Source: JAMOBE01 sp039908285 (GTDB lineage Bacteria > Pseudomonadota > Alphaproteobacteria > Rhodospirillales > Rhodospirillaceae). From it: a stretch of 8,132 bases of DNA. The notes under the pieces are model-generated. The model saw nothing but the letters and a program-made list of their open reading frames with translations. It did not search any database and had not been told where the DNA came from. This document shows, piece after piece, positions 1 to 6,369 of the stretch. The stretch lies in contig JAMOBE010000130.1 in NCBI GenBank assembly GCA_039908285.1, positions 1-8,132 on the forward strand. Direction: 5' to 3'. Made by a program: the position numbers and the translations under genes. The stretch's first letter is position 1; each line of letters starts with the position of its first letter.

Positions 1-101
1 TCCCAACCATGCCGGAAATCCGCCTGCGTCCGCTGATGGAAGTGTTCTCGCGCTTTGTGGTTGAGCAAAAGACTTTCACTGAAACCTTTGCGGTGGTCTA
101 A
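1..101 (+). CDS. 3' end of an unidentified gene (partial)
   Basis: An open frame enters from the left edge and ends at a TAA at 99-101. The visible product is about 32 residues and ends ...FTETFAVV. It contains a PEIRLRPLMEVFSRF segment that reads like an amphipathic C-terminal helix. The stop lies 59 nt before the chemoreceptor start, and codon use is plausible for a real gene end. I do not recognise the family. The charged Leu/Arg-rich tail loosely recalls the ends of large redox enzymes, but that is not enough to name it. It could also be a chance open frame, since only about 100 nt are visible. Confidence 0.45.
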   Translation, partial: PTMPEIRLRPLMEVFSRFVVEQKTFTETFAVV

Positions 102-160
102 AATGAGGGGATGGCTGAGATTGGCACCCTGTTCGGCATGATGTTCTGGAGACGGATCCG

Positions 161-1900
161 ATGCGCTTCGAAAGGCTTTATCGCTCACTGCTGAGTAGAT
201 TTACAGTCAGGGTTGCCCTTGTCTTGCCGCTTGGCGCGATGACGTGTGTGCTCGCCGTGACGATGCTGCTCGCCGATGATGCGTCGGAGAACGCACATTC
301 GGCGATACAAAGGTTCGTCAGTCAGGTGGAAGCGATTGGCCAGGTTGAGCGCGTGCGCAGCGGCGTCCACGGCTTTCGCGATGAATTTCTCCTCGCCACC
401 ATCAGCGGCAAGGAAGCCTCCGGGCCAATCTATGAATTGCTCAAGGTAAAGAAGGGGACGCCACCAAATCAAAACTCTCCCGTTGAAAAGGTAAAGCGAT
501 CAATACGGGAAATGCGATCAAGCATAAATAATGACAGTGCCATTGCGCCTTTGAATGAGATCGATCCTGTTCTCGACGAATTGGCCAAACAGGCCCGCTT
601 CGCGCTGGTTTACGTCATGGATGAGGGGGGGCACCAGGCTGGCTACGACAACGGCCGAATCCAGGTGATCAAGCTCTCCCGGGAGATCGACCAGCGGCTT
701 GGATCCGTCGCCGCCTCTCTTCGCCTCAGTGGTCAGCAGGCGAAAGAGCGGGTCGATGATACACTCGTGTCCCTGGATGCGGTCATCCACGGCGCGTTCG
801 CCGCCGTGCTGTTGATCACCATGCTCATCTCCTATCTGACGGGCCGGCAACTTCTCGGCACGTTCAGAGGGTTGGACGCCGCCGTTGCGGCCATCTCCGG
901 CGGCAACTATCTTCGTCCCATCCCCGCCACCGACCGCCGCGACGCCCTTGGAGCGCTCGCACGGGGCATCGGCGAACTCCAGCGGCAACTGGCGGACGCC
1001 GAACGAGTCCATAATGAGCGGACGGCGTTCGAGCAGAAGGTTGGCGAGGAGCGCCGCCAGCTCCTGTTCCGGCTCGCCGACGACTTCGAGACGAAAGCGC
1101 AGGGCGTGGTCGTTTCGGTGACGGCGGCGGCAACCGAGATGAAGTCGGCGGCCCATGATCTGTCGTCAACGGCCGAGACCGTGGCGCGCCGGACGGTTGA
1201 TGTCGTCGGCGCCTCCGAGGAGGCCTCGACCGGGGTCGGCCAGGTGGCGGACGCCACGGATCAGCTGTCCACGTCGATCTCCCGGATCAATCACGAGGTC
1301 GCCTTTGCCGCCTCGGTGGCGGCGCAGGCCGCCGCGGATGCCAACAGCGCCAAGGCGACCGTCGCCGCGCTGTCGGACGCCGCCCAGAAGATCAGCGAGG
1401 TGTTGAGCCTGATTCAGGACATCGCCTCGCAGACCCACCTTCTCGCCCTCAACGCCACCATCGAGGCGGCCCGGGCCGGGTCGGCGGGCAAGGGCTTCGC
1501 CGTGGTGGCGGGGGAGGTCAAGAAGCTTGCCGGCCAGACCGCCAATGCCACCAGTGCCGTTGGCAATTACGTCACCACCATCCAGGGCGCCACCGAGGAA
1601 GTGGCGCTGGTCTTCACGCGCATTGTCGACGTGAACAGAAAGATCGAGGAGTCCTCCGCGACGATTGCCACATCCGTCGAACAGCAGGAAGTCATGGCAC
1701 GCCGAACCGGCCAGAGCATCCAGCAGGTGGCGGAGCGAACCCGTCTCGTCACCACGAATATATCTGGCGTGTCAAAGGCTATTGGTGAAACGGAGTCCAT
1801 GGCCACGAACGTAAGGTCCGCCGCGGAGAATCTTTCCGTGCAAGCCGTGCAACTTCAGACAACCATGAAATCATTCGTCGAACTGGTGCGGTCGGCATAG
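161..1900 (+). CDS. Methyl-accepting chemotaxis protein (transmembrane chemoreceptor)
   Basis: This 579-residue inner-membrane receptor would sense a periplasmic ligand and control CheA kinase through CheW. A first membrane helix spans about residues 17-38. A mostly helical periplasmic ligand-binding region covers about 39-205, and the second membrane helix about 207-228. A HAMP linker follows at about 229-282. The cytoplasmic four-helix signalling domain runs from about 305 to 570. Its conserved hairpin tip, IASQTHLLALNATIEAARAG, is at 421-440 and is followed by GKGFAVVAGEVKKLA. The ligand domain resembles no sensor type I can name with certainty. No C-terminal NWETF-like pentapeptide for CheR/CheB tethering is present; the protein ends FVELVRSA. 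The ATG at 161 has GGAG at 148-151, 9 nt upstream. No che genes are adjacent, so it is probably an orphan receptor, and a terminator follows it. The sensor half is much AT-richer than the signalling half. Confidence 0.95.
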   Translation: MRFERLYRSLLSRFTVRVALVLPLGAMTCVLAVTMLLADDASENAHSAIQRFVSQVEAIGQVERVRSGVHGFRDEFLLATISGKEASGPIYELLKVKKGTPPNQNSPVEKVKRSIREMRSSINNDSAIAPLNEIDPVLDELAKQARFALVYVMDEGGHQAGYDNGRIQVIKLSREIDQRLGSVAASLRLSGQQAKERVDDTLVSLDAVIHGAFAAVLLITMLISYLTGRQLLGTFRGLDAAVAAISGGNYLRPIPATDRRDALGALARGIGELQRQLADAERVHNERTAFEQKVGEERRQLLFRLADDFETKAQGVVVSVTAAATEMKSAAHDLSSTAETVARRTVDVVGASEEASTGVGQVADATDQLSTSISRINHEVAFAASVAAQAAADANSAKATVAALSDAAQKISEVLSLIQDIASQTHLLALNATIEAARAGSAGKGFAVVAGEVKKLAGQTANATSAVGNYVTTIQGATEEVALVFTRIVDVNRKIEESSATIATSVEQQEVMARRTGQSIQQVAERTRLVTTNISGVSKAIGETESMATNVRSAAENLSVQAVQLQTTMKSFVELVRSA

Positions 1901-1932
1901 TTTTCCAGCCAGCACGTATTCCGCAAACCTGA

Positions 1933-1960
1933 GCCCTCCCCCTCAAGGGGGGGCTTTTTT
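1933..1960 (+). terminator. Rho-independent terminator of the chemoreceptor gene
   Basis: A G/C stem is formed by GCCCTCCC (1933-1940) with GGGGGGGC (1947-1954), including one G-T pair. The loop is CCTCAA, and six T residues follow directly at 1955-1960. It starts 32 nt after the chemoreceptor stop codon. It separates that gene from the downstream operon, which therefore needs its own promoter. Confidence 0.88.
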
Positions 1961-2007
1961 CACCCGCTTGCCCTGGAAATTGGCCTTGACGGGAGCGAGC
2001 CTATCTG

Positions 2008-2023
2008 TCATTCAATTGATTGA
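2008..2023. promoter_or_regulatory. Probable ArsR-type operator and promoter region of the five-gene operon
   Basis: The sequence TCATTCAATTGATTGA is a dyad with 14 of 16 symmetric positions (TCA-n-TCAATTGA-n-TGA). It is centred at 2015/2016 and ends 21 nt before the preferred start of the ArsR-rhodanese gene. It is a clearly AT-rich patch in GC-rich DNA. ArsR-family repressors usually bind AT-rich dyads overlapping their own promoter, so autoregulation is the natural reading. A TTGACG at 1986-1991 could be a -35 box, which would put the dyad over the -10 region, but I see no good -10 hexamer. The dyad is directly visible; its role is inferred. Confidence 0.5.
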
Positions 2024-2044
2024 TTGACTGCTGGAGTCGTCCGC

Positions 2045-2719
2045 ATGTCCCGTCCAGGCCCCAAGCTTTCGCTGTTCGAACAGTTCGCTACCGTGGCGAA
2101 GGCTCTGGGCAGCGCCCACCGCCTCGACCTGCTGGAGCTGCTGGCGCAGGGCGAGCGCAGCGTCGAGGCACTGGCGGCGACGGCTGGCCTGTCGGTGGCC
2201 AATACCTCCCAGCATCTCCAGGTCCTGCGTCGCGTCGGCCTCGCCACCTCGCGCAAGGCGGGGCCGCACGTGTTCTACCGCCTGTCGGGTGATGACGTTC
2301 TGGACCTGCTGGCCGCCCTGCGACGGACGGCCGAGCGTCACGTGGCCGAGGTGGACCGGCTGGTGCGCGGCTATTTCAGGGAGCGCGACGCGCTTGAAGC
2401 CATTTCGCGCGAGGAACTGGTGCGGCGGATGAGGGATGGCTCGGTCACCGTACTCGACGTGCGCCCGCCCGAGGAGTTCGCCGCCGGTCACATCGCCGGC
2501 GCCGTCAACATCCCGACCAGGGACCTGATGCGACGTCTCGACGAGTTGCCGCCCGGCACGGAGGTCATCGCCTACTGCCGCGGCCCCTACTGCGTCCTCG
2601 CGTTCGAGGCGGTGGCGACGTTGCGAGATCAGGGGATCGCGGCGCGTCGTGTCGAGGATGGCTTCCCCGAATGGCGGGCCGCTGGCCTGCCGGTGCGGTC
2701 GGAGGGCATTCAGCGATGA
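2045..2719 (+). CDS. ArsR/SmtB-family repressor fused to a rhodanese domain
   Basis: The 224-residue product joins a winged-helix ArsR DNA-binding domain (about 10-100; recognition helix around LSVANTSQHLQVLRRVGL, 49-66) to a rhodanese domain (about 120-218). The rhodanese has the LDVRPPEEFAAGHIAGAVNIP signature and an active-site loop CRGPYC with cysteines at 178 and 183. These are the only cysteines. The metal-binding CxC motif of classical arsenic/cadmium sensors is absent from the DNA-binding helix. The likely role is a transcriptional switch that senses sulfane sulfur or persulfide through the rhodanese cysteines; this is inferred from the fusion. I chose the ATG at 2045, which has GGAG at 2033-2036, 8 nt upstream. 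A TTG at 2024 is in frame but lies against the operator dyad and lacks a ribosome site. The gene leads the operon and its stop overlaps the next start (ATGA), indicating translational coupling. Confidence 0.9.
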   Translation: MSRPGPKLSLFEQFATVAKALGSAHRLDLLELLAQGERSVEALAATAGLSVANTSQHLQVLRRVGLATSRKAGPHVFYRLSGDDVLDLLAALRRTAERHVAEVDRLVRGYFRERDALEAISREELVRRMRDGSVTVLDVRPPEEFAAGHIAGAVNIPTRDLMRRLDELPPGTEVIAYCRGPYCVLAFEAVATLRDQGIAARRVEDGFPEWRAAGLPVRSEGIQR

Positions 2720-3705
2720 CGGACGCCAGGACAGGAAAGACCCGGATGGGGCTCCTCTTGGGGCTCACGGCGGCCCTTGGTCTTGCCGTCGTCTTCCGGG
2801 ACAGCCTCGATCCGACCCGCCTGATGGAGACCATCGCCGCGGCCGGCTGGTGGGGGCCGGCGATCTTCATGCTGCTGTTTGCCGCCGGTACGGTGCTGTT
2901 CGTGCCCGGGGCCGCCTATGCCCTGGCGGGGGGCGCCCTGTTCGGGCCGCTGCTCGGCACCGTCTTCAATCTGAGCGGGGCTACCCTCGGCGCCGTGCTG
3001 GCGTTCCTGGTCGCCCGCCATGGAGCCGGCGCCTGGGTGCGGAGCCGCACCGGCCCCCGGCTCGAGGCCCTGGTGTCCGGGGTGGAGGCGGAGGGCTGGC
3101 GCTTCGTCGCCTTCGTGCGGCTGGTGCCGCTGTTTCCGTTCAACCTGGTAAACTACGCCTTCGGCCTGACCCGCATCGGCCTCGCCGAGTACACCGCGGC
3201 CACCGTCGTGTGCATGATTCCTGGCTCGCTGGCCTACACCTATCTCGGGTTCGCCGGCCGCGAGGCGGTGGCGGGTGGCGAGGACGCCATCCGTCAGGGA
3301 ATGATCGCCCTGGCGCTGCTGGCGGCGGTGGCCTTCCTGCCGCGGCTGGTCAGGCGCTGGCGCGGTGGAGCACCGGACCCCTCGCGCATGGACGTGACGG
3401 CGCTTCGCCTAGCCCTGGACGAGGGGCACGACCTTTGCCTGGTGGACGTTCGCGACGCCGCCGACTTCACCGGCGAGGGCGGTCACGTGGCCGGGGCCGT
3501 CAACATTCCCCTGCCCGAGCTGAAGACGCGAATGCCCGAGCTTGAGGACTGGCGGGAACGGCCGGTCGCCATCATGTGCCGCACCGACAAGCGCTCGAAG
3601 GTCGCCATCGCCGCTTTGAGGCAACAGGGCCATGCCCAGGTGATCCTGGTGGAAGGCGGCATGATGGAATGGACTCGCCGCGGCCTGCCAGCCGAGCGGA
3701 CATAG
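2716..3705 (+). CDS. TVP38/DedA-type membrane protein with C-terminal rhodanese domain
   Basis: The 329-residue product has a TVP38/TMEM64 (SNARE-associated, PF09335-like) membrane domain over about residues 11-210. Hydrophobic segments lie near 11-28, 47-75, 78-100, 130-150, 160-180 and 195-210. The family hallmark FVPGAAYALAGGALFG is at 62-77, and RLVPLFPFNLVNYAFG is at 135-150. A rhodanese domain follows (about 225-327) with LVDVRDAADF, HVAGAVNIP and the active-site loop CRTDKR, where C288 is the presumed persulfide-carrying cysteine. TVP38/DedA proteins are linked to lipid scrambling and membrane-potential homeostasis; the rhodanese tail suggests sulfur handling at the inner membrane face. 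The chosen ATG overlaps the preceding stop (ATGA) and has GGAGGG at 2701-2706. An in-frame upstream start at 2671 is unlikely because it would lie well inside the previous gene. The exact biochemical role is unknown. Confidence 0.88.
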   Translation: MTDARTGKTRMGLLLGLTAALGLAVVFRDSLDPTRLMETIAAAGWWGPAIFMLLFAAGTVLFVPGAAYALAGGALFGPLLGTVFNLSGATLGAVLAFLVARHGAGAWVRSRTGPRLEALVSGVEAEGWRFVAFVRLVPLFPFNLVNYAFGLTRIGLAEYTAATVVCMIPGSLAYTYLGFAGREAVAGGEDAIRQGMIALALLAAVAFLPRLVRRWRGGAPDPSRMDVTALRLALDEGHDLCLVDVRDAADFTGEGGHVAGAVNIPLPELKTRMPELEDWRERPVAIMCRTDKRSKVAIAALRQQGHAQVILVEGGMMEWTRRGLPAERT

Positions 3706-3709
3706 GGCC

Positions 3710-4876
3710 GTGACCGGCCGCCGGACCTTCGTCACCAGGATCCTGGCGCCCTCGAAGCAGCGCTCGCTTCCCGGCCGCTATGCGCTCTGGGTTCAGGGTT
3801 TGAGCATGGCCGCCTTCGCCTGGGCCTTCCTGGGCTGGCTCAACGAGACGTGGCTGTTCTGGTGGGACAGTCCCGTCTGGTTCAACCGCTATACCGAGTA
3901 CGTCCTGATCCTCTGCTTCGGCCTCTGGCGCATCGCCGCCGAGCACAATCCCTATACCCGGCGGCGACTGGTGGTCCTGGTGGCCTGCGTGGCGGTGCTG
4001 TGGGGACTGATCCCCTGGCAGTTCCCGTTCTTCGAGCCCTATGTGGGCTATCCGGGACGGCAGCCCGAGTTCCCCTCGCTGCACACCCCCGGCACGCTGA
4101 CGTTCTTCCTGGTGCTCGCGGCGGTGCTGCTGTTCGGGCGCCGGGTCATCTGCGGCTGGAACTGCCCCTGTGTCGGGATCCGCGAGACCGTCGGCTTTCC
4201 CTTCCGCCATGTGACGCCGCGCGGCCGCTGGGCCTGGAGGCTGCGCCATACGAAGTGGATCTTCTTCACCCTTTATGTGGGGGCGGGCGTGGTCCTGCTG
4301 TCACCTCTCAATTCGTGGTCGGAGGCTTATCTGGGCTTCTTCGGCCTGGTGGTGGTCCTGCCCTATTTCGCCACCCTGTTCCTGTCGCCGCTGACCGGTA
4401 ACCGGAGCTATTGCCGCTACCTCTGTCCCTTCGGCGCCACCTTCGGGCTGTTGAACAAGGTCGGGTTCTATCGCATCGACTACGATGAACGAACCTGCAC
4501 CGACTGCGGCACCTGCCTTCAGGTCTGCGACATGGGCATCCCGGTGGTGGAGCTGGGCCGGCGGAGCGGCAAGGTGGACGTGGCCGACTGCATGGGCTGC
4601 GGCCGCTGCGTCACCGAGTGCCCGACCGGCAGCCTGGTCTTCCGCGACGTGCGCGACGTGGTCATGCCGGGGAGCACGCGCGACGTGATCGCGCCGGGGA
4701 GCACGCGCGACCGCTCGCACCTGCGCCGCTGGGCGACCAGCGACCGCCTCCAGGCCGGAGCGTTCGCCGCCGCGCTGATGGTCGCCGTGGCGGGAGCCGC
4801 CTGGTACTCGGCCGCCGTCGGCACGCCGGCCGAGCTTGCCACCGACCTTGGGGCTTCGCTATGCCGCATCCATTGA
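3710..4876 (+). CDS. NapH-like polytopic 4Fe-4S membrane protein (putative quinol dehydrogenase)
   Basis: The 388-residue inner-membrane protein belongs to the NapH/NosR-C-terminal/CcoG superfamily of membrane ferredoxins. Membrane helices are seen near 26-44, 62-76, 86-103, 127-143, 183-199, 205-226 and 350-370. The family's two CX3CP motifs are present: C148-GWN-C152-P and C235-RYL-C239-P. A two-cluster ferredoxin domain follows: cysteines 263, 266, 269, 273 and 294, 297, 300, 304. NapH and NosR move electrons between the quinone pool and periplasmic reductases, so this protein is the likely quinol-side donor for the multiheme cytochromes encoded next. NapH proteins are usually under 300 residues; this one has extra N-terminal helices and an additional C-terminal helix after a 9-residue tandem repeat (316-333). 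The start is the GTG at 3710, 4 nt after the previous stop, with only a weak AGGG ribosome site, so translational coupling is probable. It overlaps the next gene by 16 nt. Confidence 0.88.
   Translation: MTGRRTFVTRILAPSKQRSLPGRYALWVQGLSMAAFAWAFLGWLNETWLFWWDSPVWFNRYTEYVLILCFGLWRIAAEHNPYTRRRLVVLVACVAVLWGLIPWQFPFFEPYVGYPGRQPEFPSLHTPGTLTFFLVLAAVLLFGRRVICGWNCPCVGIRETVGFPFRHVTPRGRWAWRLRHTKWIFFTLYVGAGVVLLSPLNSWSEAYLGFFGLVVVLPYFATLFLSPLTGNRSYCRYLCPFGATFGLLNKVGFYRIDYDERTCTDCGTCLQVCDMGIPVVELGRRSGKVDVADCMGCGRCVTECPTGSLVFRDVRDVVMPGSTRDVIAPGSTRDRSHLRRWATSDRLQAGAFAAALMVAVAGAAWYSAAVGTPAELATDLGASLCRIH
4655..4708 (+). repeat. Two tandem 27-bp repeats within the NapH-like gene
   Basis: Two adjacent 27-nt units (4655-4681 and 4682-4708) match at 24 of 27 positions and share the 19-nt core at 4666-4684 and 4693-4711. 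In frame they encode DVVMPGSTR and DVIAPGSTR. They lie in the linker between the ferredoxin domain and the last membrane helix. An in-frame duplication would lengthen this linker without touching the clusters. The origin is unknown: slippage, or an expanded intergenic-type repeat. Confidence 0.8.
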
Positions 4877-6213
4877 AGCTTCTGGCGGCGGCCCTGTTGA
4901 TCTGGCTGTGGGCGGCTGCCGCGCAGTCGGGCATGGACAAGGACGCCAAGGGAATCGGCCTCTACGGCGACGACTGGCGGCCGGAGCCGGCCCACGAGTA
5001 CTGGGACCCGGGCACCATCCACCGCCCCGAGACGGAGCGGGTGGAGGGGCGCTTCACCGGCCCCGAGTGCATCGACTGCCACCGGTCCCTGACCCCCGGC
5101 ATCGTCAACGACTGGACGGCGAGCCGCCACGCCACGCCGGCGAAGGGCGACCCGGTGACCTGCGACGCCTGCCACGGCAACGACCACCAGGCCCTGCGCT
5201 TCCCGACCCCGGCCGATTGCGGCTCCTGTCACGGCAAGCAGCATACCGAGGTCCAGGCCGAGCGCCGCTACGGCTTCCCGAGCCACGCCCTGGCCATGGA
5301 GCGGGTGGTGGACGCCAAGCACTTCGTGGACAAGCCCAAGGCCGAGGTGACCGCCTGCGTGCAGTGCCATTCGGTGGCCACCAAGTGCGACTCCTGCCAC
5401 ACCCGCCACCGCTTCGACGCCGCCGAGGCACGGCGGCCCGAGGCATGCCTGACCTGCCATTCCGGCCCGCCCCACCCCGACGACGAGGCCTATCTCGCCT
5501 CCGCCCACGGCCGGCGCTATCTGGCGGAGGGCAAGGACTGGGACTGGTCCAAACCCCTGCGCAAGGGCAACTATCCGGTCCCCACCTGCGCCTACTGCCA
5601 CATGGGCGAGGGCCGCCACCAGGTGGCCGACAAGGCGATCTGGAAGTTCGGCCTGAAGGAGGTCAATCCACTCACCGCCGAGAACAAGGTCAAGCGCCGG
5701 CGCTGGCTCGCCGTGTGCACCGACTGCCACGGCGAGGCCGAGGCCAGGGCCTGGCTGCGCGACCTGGACCGCGAGCGCAAGGACGCCTGGTCGCTGCTGG
5801 ACGAGGCCGAGAAACTGCTGCGGCGGCTGCGCTCGGCGGACCTTTTGTCGCCGAAACCGACGGAGCGCCCGCCCTATCCGGTGGACTGGTGGGAAAGGCG
5901 CTGGCCGCGCGCCCACATCGGCGTCCATGAGGGACAGGCGTCGGCCTTCTACAACGTCTCCGGCATCGAGCGCGACCACTTCGAGATGTGGTACTTCGAC
6001 AACCTGCTGGCCTACAAGGGCGCCGCCCACGGCGCTCCCGACCTGGTGGCGGAGGGGCATCGCCGCCTGCGCCGCTCCCTCGAGTCCCTCCACGGTCAGG
6101 CGGATGCCCTGCAACGCCAGGGCGAGGCGGAGAAGAAGGCCGGCCGGGCGCACGACCCGTCACCGCTGTGGACTCACGGCCCCTACACCGACCTCAACGC
6201 GGAGAAGAACTGA
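4861..6213 (+). CDS. Exported octaheme cytochrome c of the HAO superfamily
   Basis: The 450-residue product has a signal peptide (residues 1 to about 21, cleavage near AAA/QSG), placing it in the periplasm. There are eight CXXCH haem sites, at C70, C101, C120, C166, C176, C196, C243 and C286. The HAO-family pattern is clear: ECIDCHRSLTPGIVNDW around haem 1, CDSCHTRHRF at haem 5, ARRPEACLTCHSGPPHP at haem 6, then SAHG, WDW and CAYCHM at haem 7. A helical C-terminal domain contains YKGAAHGAPD (385-394). Family members oxidise hydroxylamine or hydrazine, or reduce nitrite/hydroxylamine. Only five residues separate haem motifs 4 and 5, and between residue 386 and the end the only tyrosine is Y442. 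This argues against a P460-type oxidase and for a reductase. The ATG at 4861 overlaps the NapH-like gene by 16 nt, with a weak GGGG ribosome site at 4850-4853; the signal peptide supports this start. An octaheme reductase of another type is possible, and the substrate is unknown. Confidence 0.88.
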   Translation: MPHPLKLLAAALLIWLWAAAAQSGMDKDAKGIGLYGDDWRPEPAHEYWDPGTIHRPETERVEGRFTGPECIDCHRSLTPGIVNDWTASRHATPAKGDPVTCDACHGNDHQALRFPTPADCGSCHGKQHTEVQAERRYGFPSHALAMERVVDAKHFVDKPKAEVTACVQCHSVATKCDSCHTRHRFDAAEARRPEACLTCHSGPPHPDDEAYLASAHGRRYLAEGKDWDWSKPLRKGNYPVPTCAYCHMGEGRHQVADKAIWKFGLKEVNPLTAENKVKRRRWLAVCTDCHGEAEARAWLRDLDRERKDAWSLLDEAEKLLRRLRSADLLSPKPTERPPYPVDWWERRWPRAHIGVHEGQASAFYNVSGIERDHFEMWYFDNLLAYKGAAHGAPDLVAEGHRRLRRSLESLHGQADALQRQGEAEKKAGRAHDPSPLWTHGPYTDLNAEKN

Positions 6214-6236
6214 TGCGGGAGACCATGCATCAAAAG

Positions 6237-6355
6237 CCCTCTCCCCCCCCCTTCAGGGGGGAGAGGGTTGGGTGAGGGGGATGCCGAAATTCCCGAAATG
6301 GTACTGGTTGCCCCACCCCCTCACCCCGGCCCTCTCCCCCTCGAGGGGGAGAGGG
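6237..6355. repeat. Paired-palindrome (BIME-like) intergenic element inside the operon
   Basis: The element fills most of the 156-nt gap between the octaheme and pentaheme genes. Hairpin 1 has a perfect 12-bp stem (6237-6248 with 6256-6267) and a 7-nt loop. Hairpin 2 is a perfect 26-bp palindrome (6330-6355). Between them GGGTGAGGGGG (6270-6280) is the exact inverse of CCCCCTCACCC (6316-6326), so the whole element is roughly a two-fold symmetric pair of related units around a unique core (6281-6315). There is no T-run after either hairpin, so it is not a typical terminator. Such paired repeats often recur through bacterial genomes. Here it could stabilise the upstream mRNA end or reduce expression of the last gene. 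The remaining gap sequence shows no gene. Confidence 0.85.
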
Positions 6356-6369
6356 AGTGAAGGTTCCGA

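Noticed and set aside
122..138. Sigma-54-like motif (TGGCAC ... GGCA) upstream of the chemoreceptor
   Set aside because: The distance between the GG and GC elements is one base longer than the strict sigma-54 spacing, and the -12 part matches poorly.
103..141. Short open frame starting ATGAGGGGATGG between the partial gene and the chemoreceptor
   Set aside because: It has only 12 codons, no ribosome site and no recognisable peptide.
2649..3545. Alternative plus-strand frame over the TVP38-rhodanese gene
   Set aside because: Its translation is Arg/Gly/Pro-rich without domains, while the overlapping frame encodes clear membrane and rhodanese motifs.
4519..6153. Very long minus-strand open frame opposite the cytochrome gene
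   Set aside because: It is antisense to a gene with eight haem motifs and a signal peptide. Its product is a low-complexity Gly/Ala/Val/Leu/Arg sequence, as expected from the complement of GC-rich codons.
6237..6355. CRISPR array or terminator interpretation of the intergenic palindromes
   Set aside because: There are only two inverted units, no regularly spaced direct repeats, and no T-run after either hairpin.
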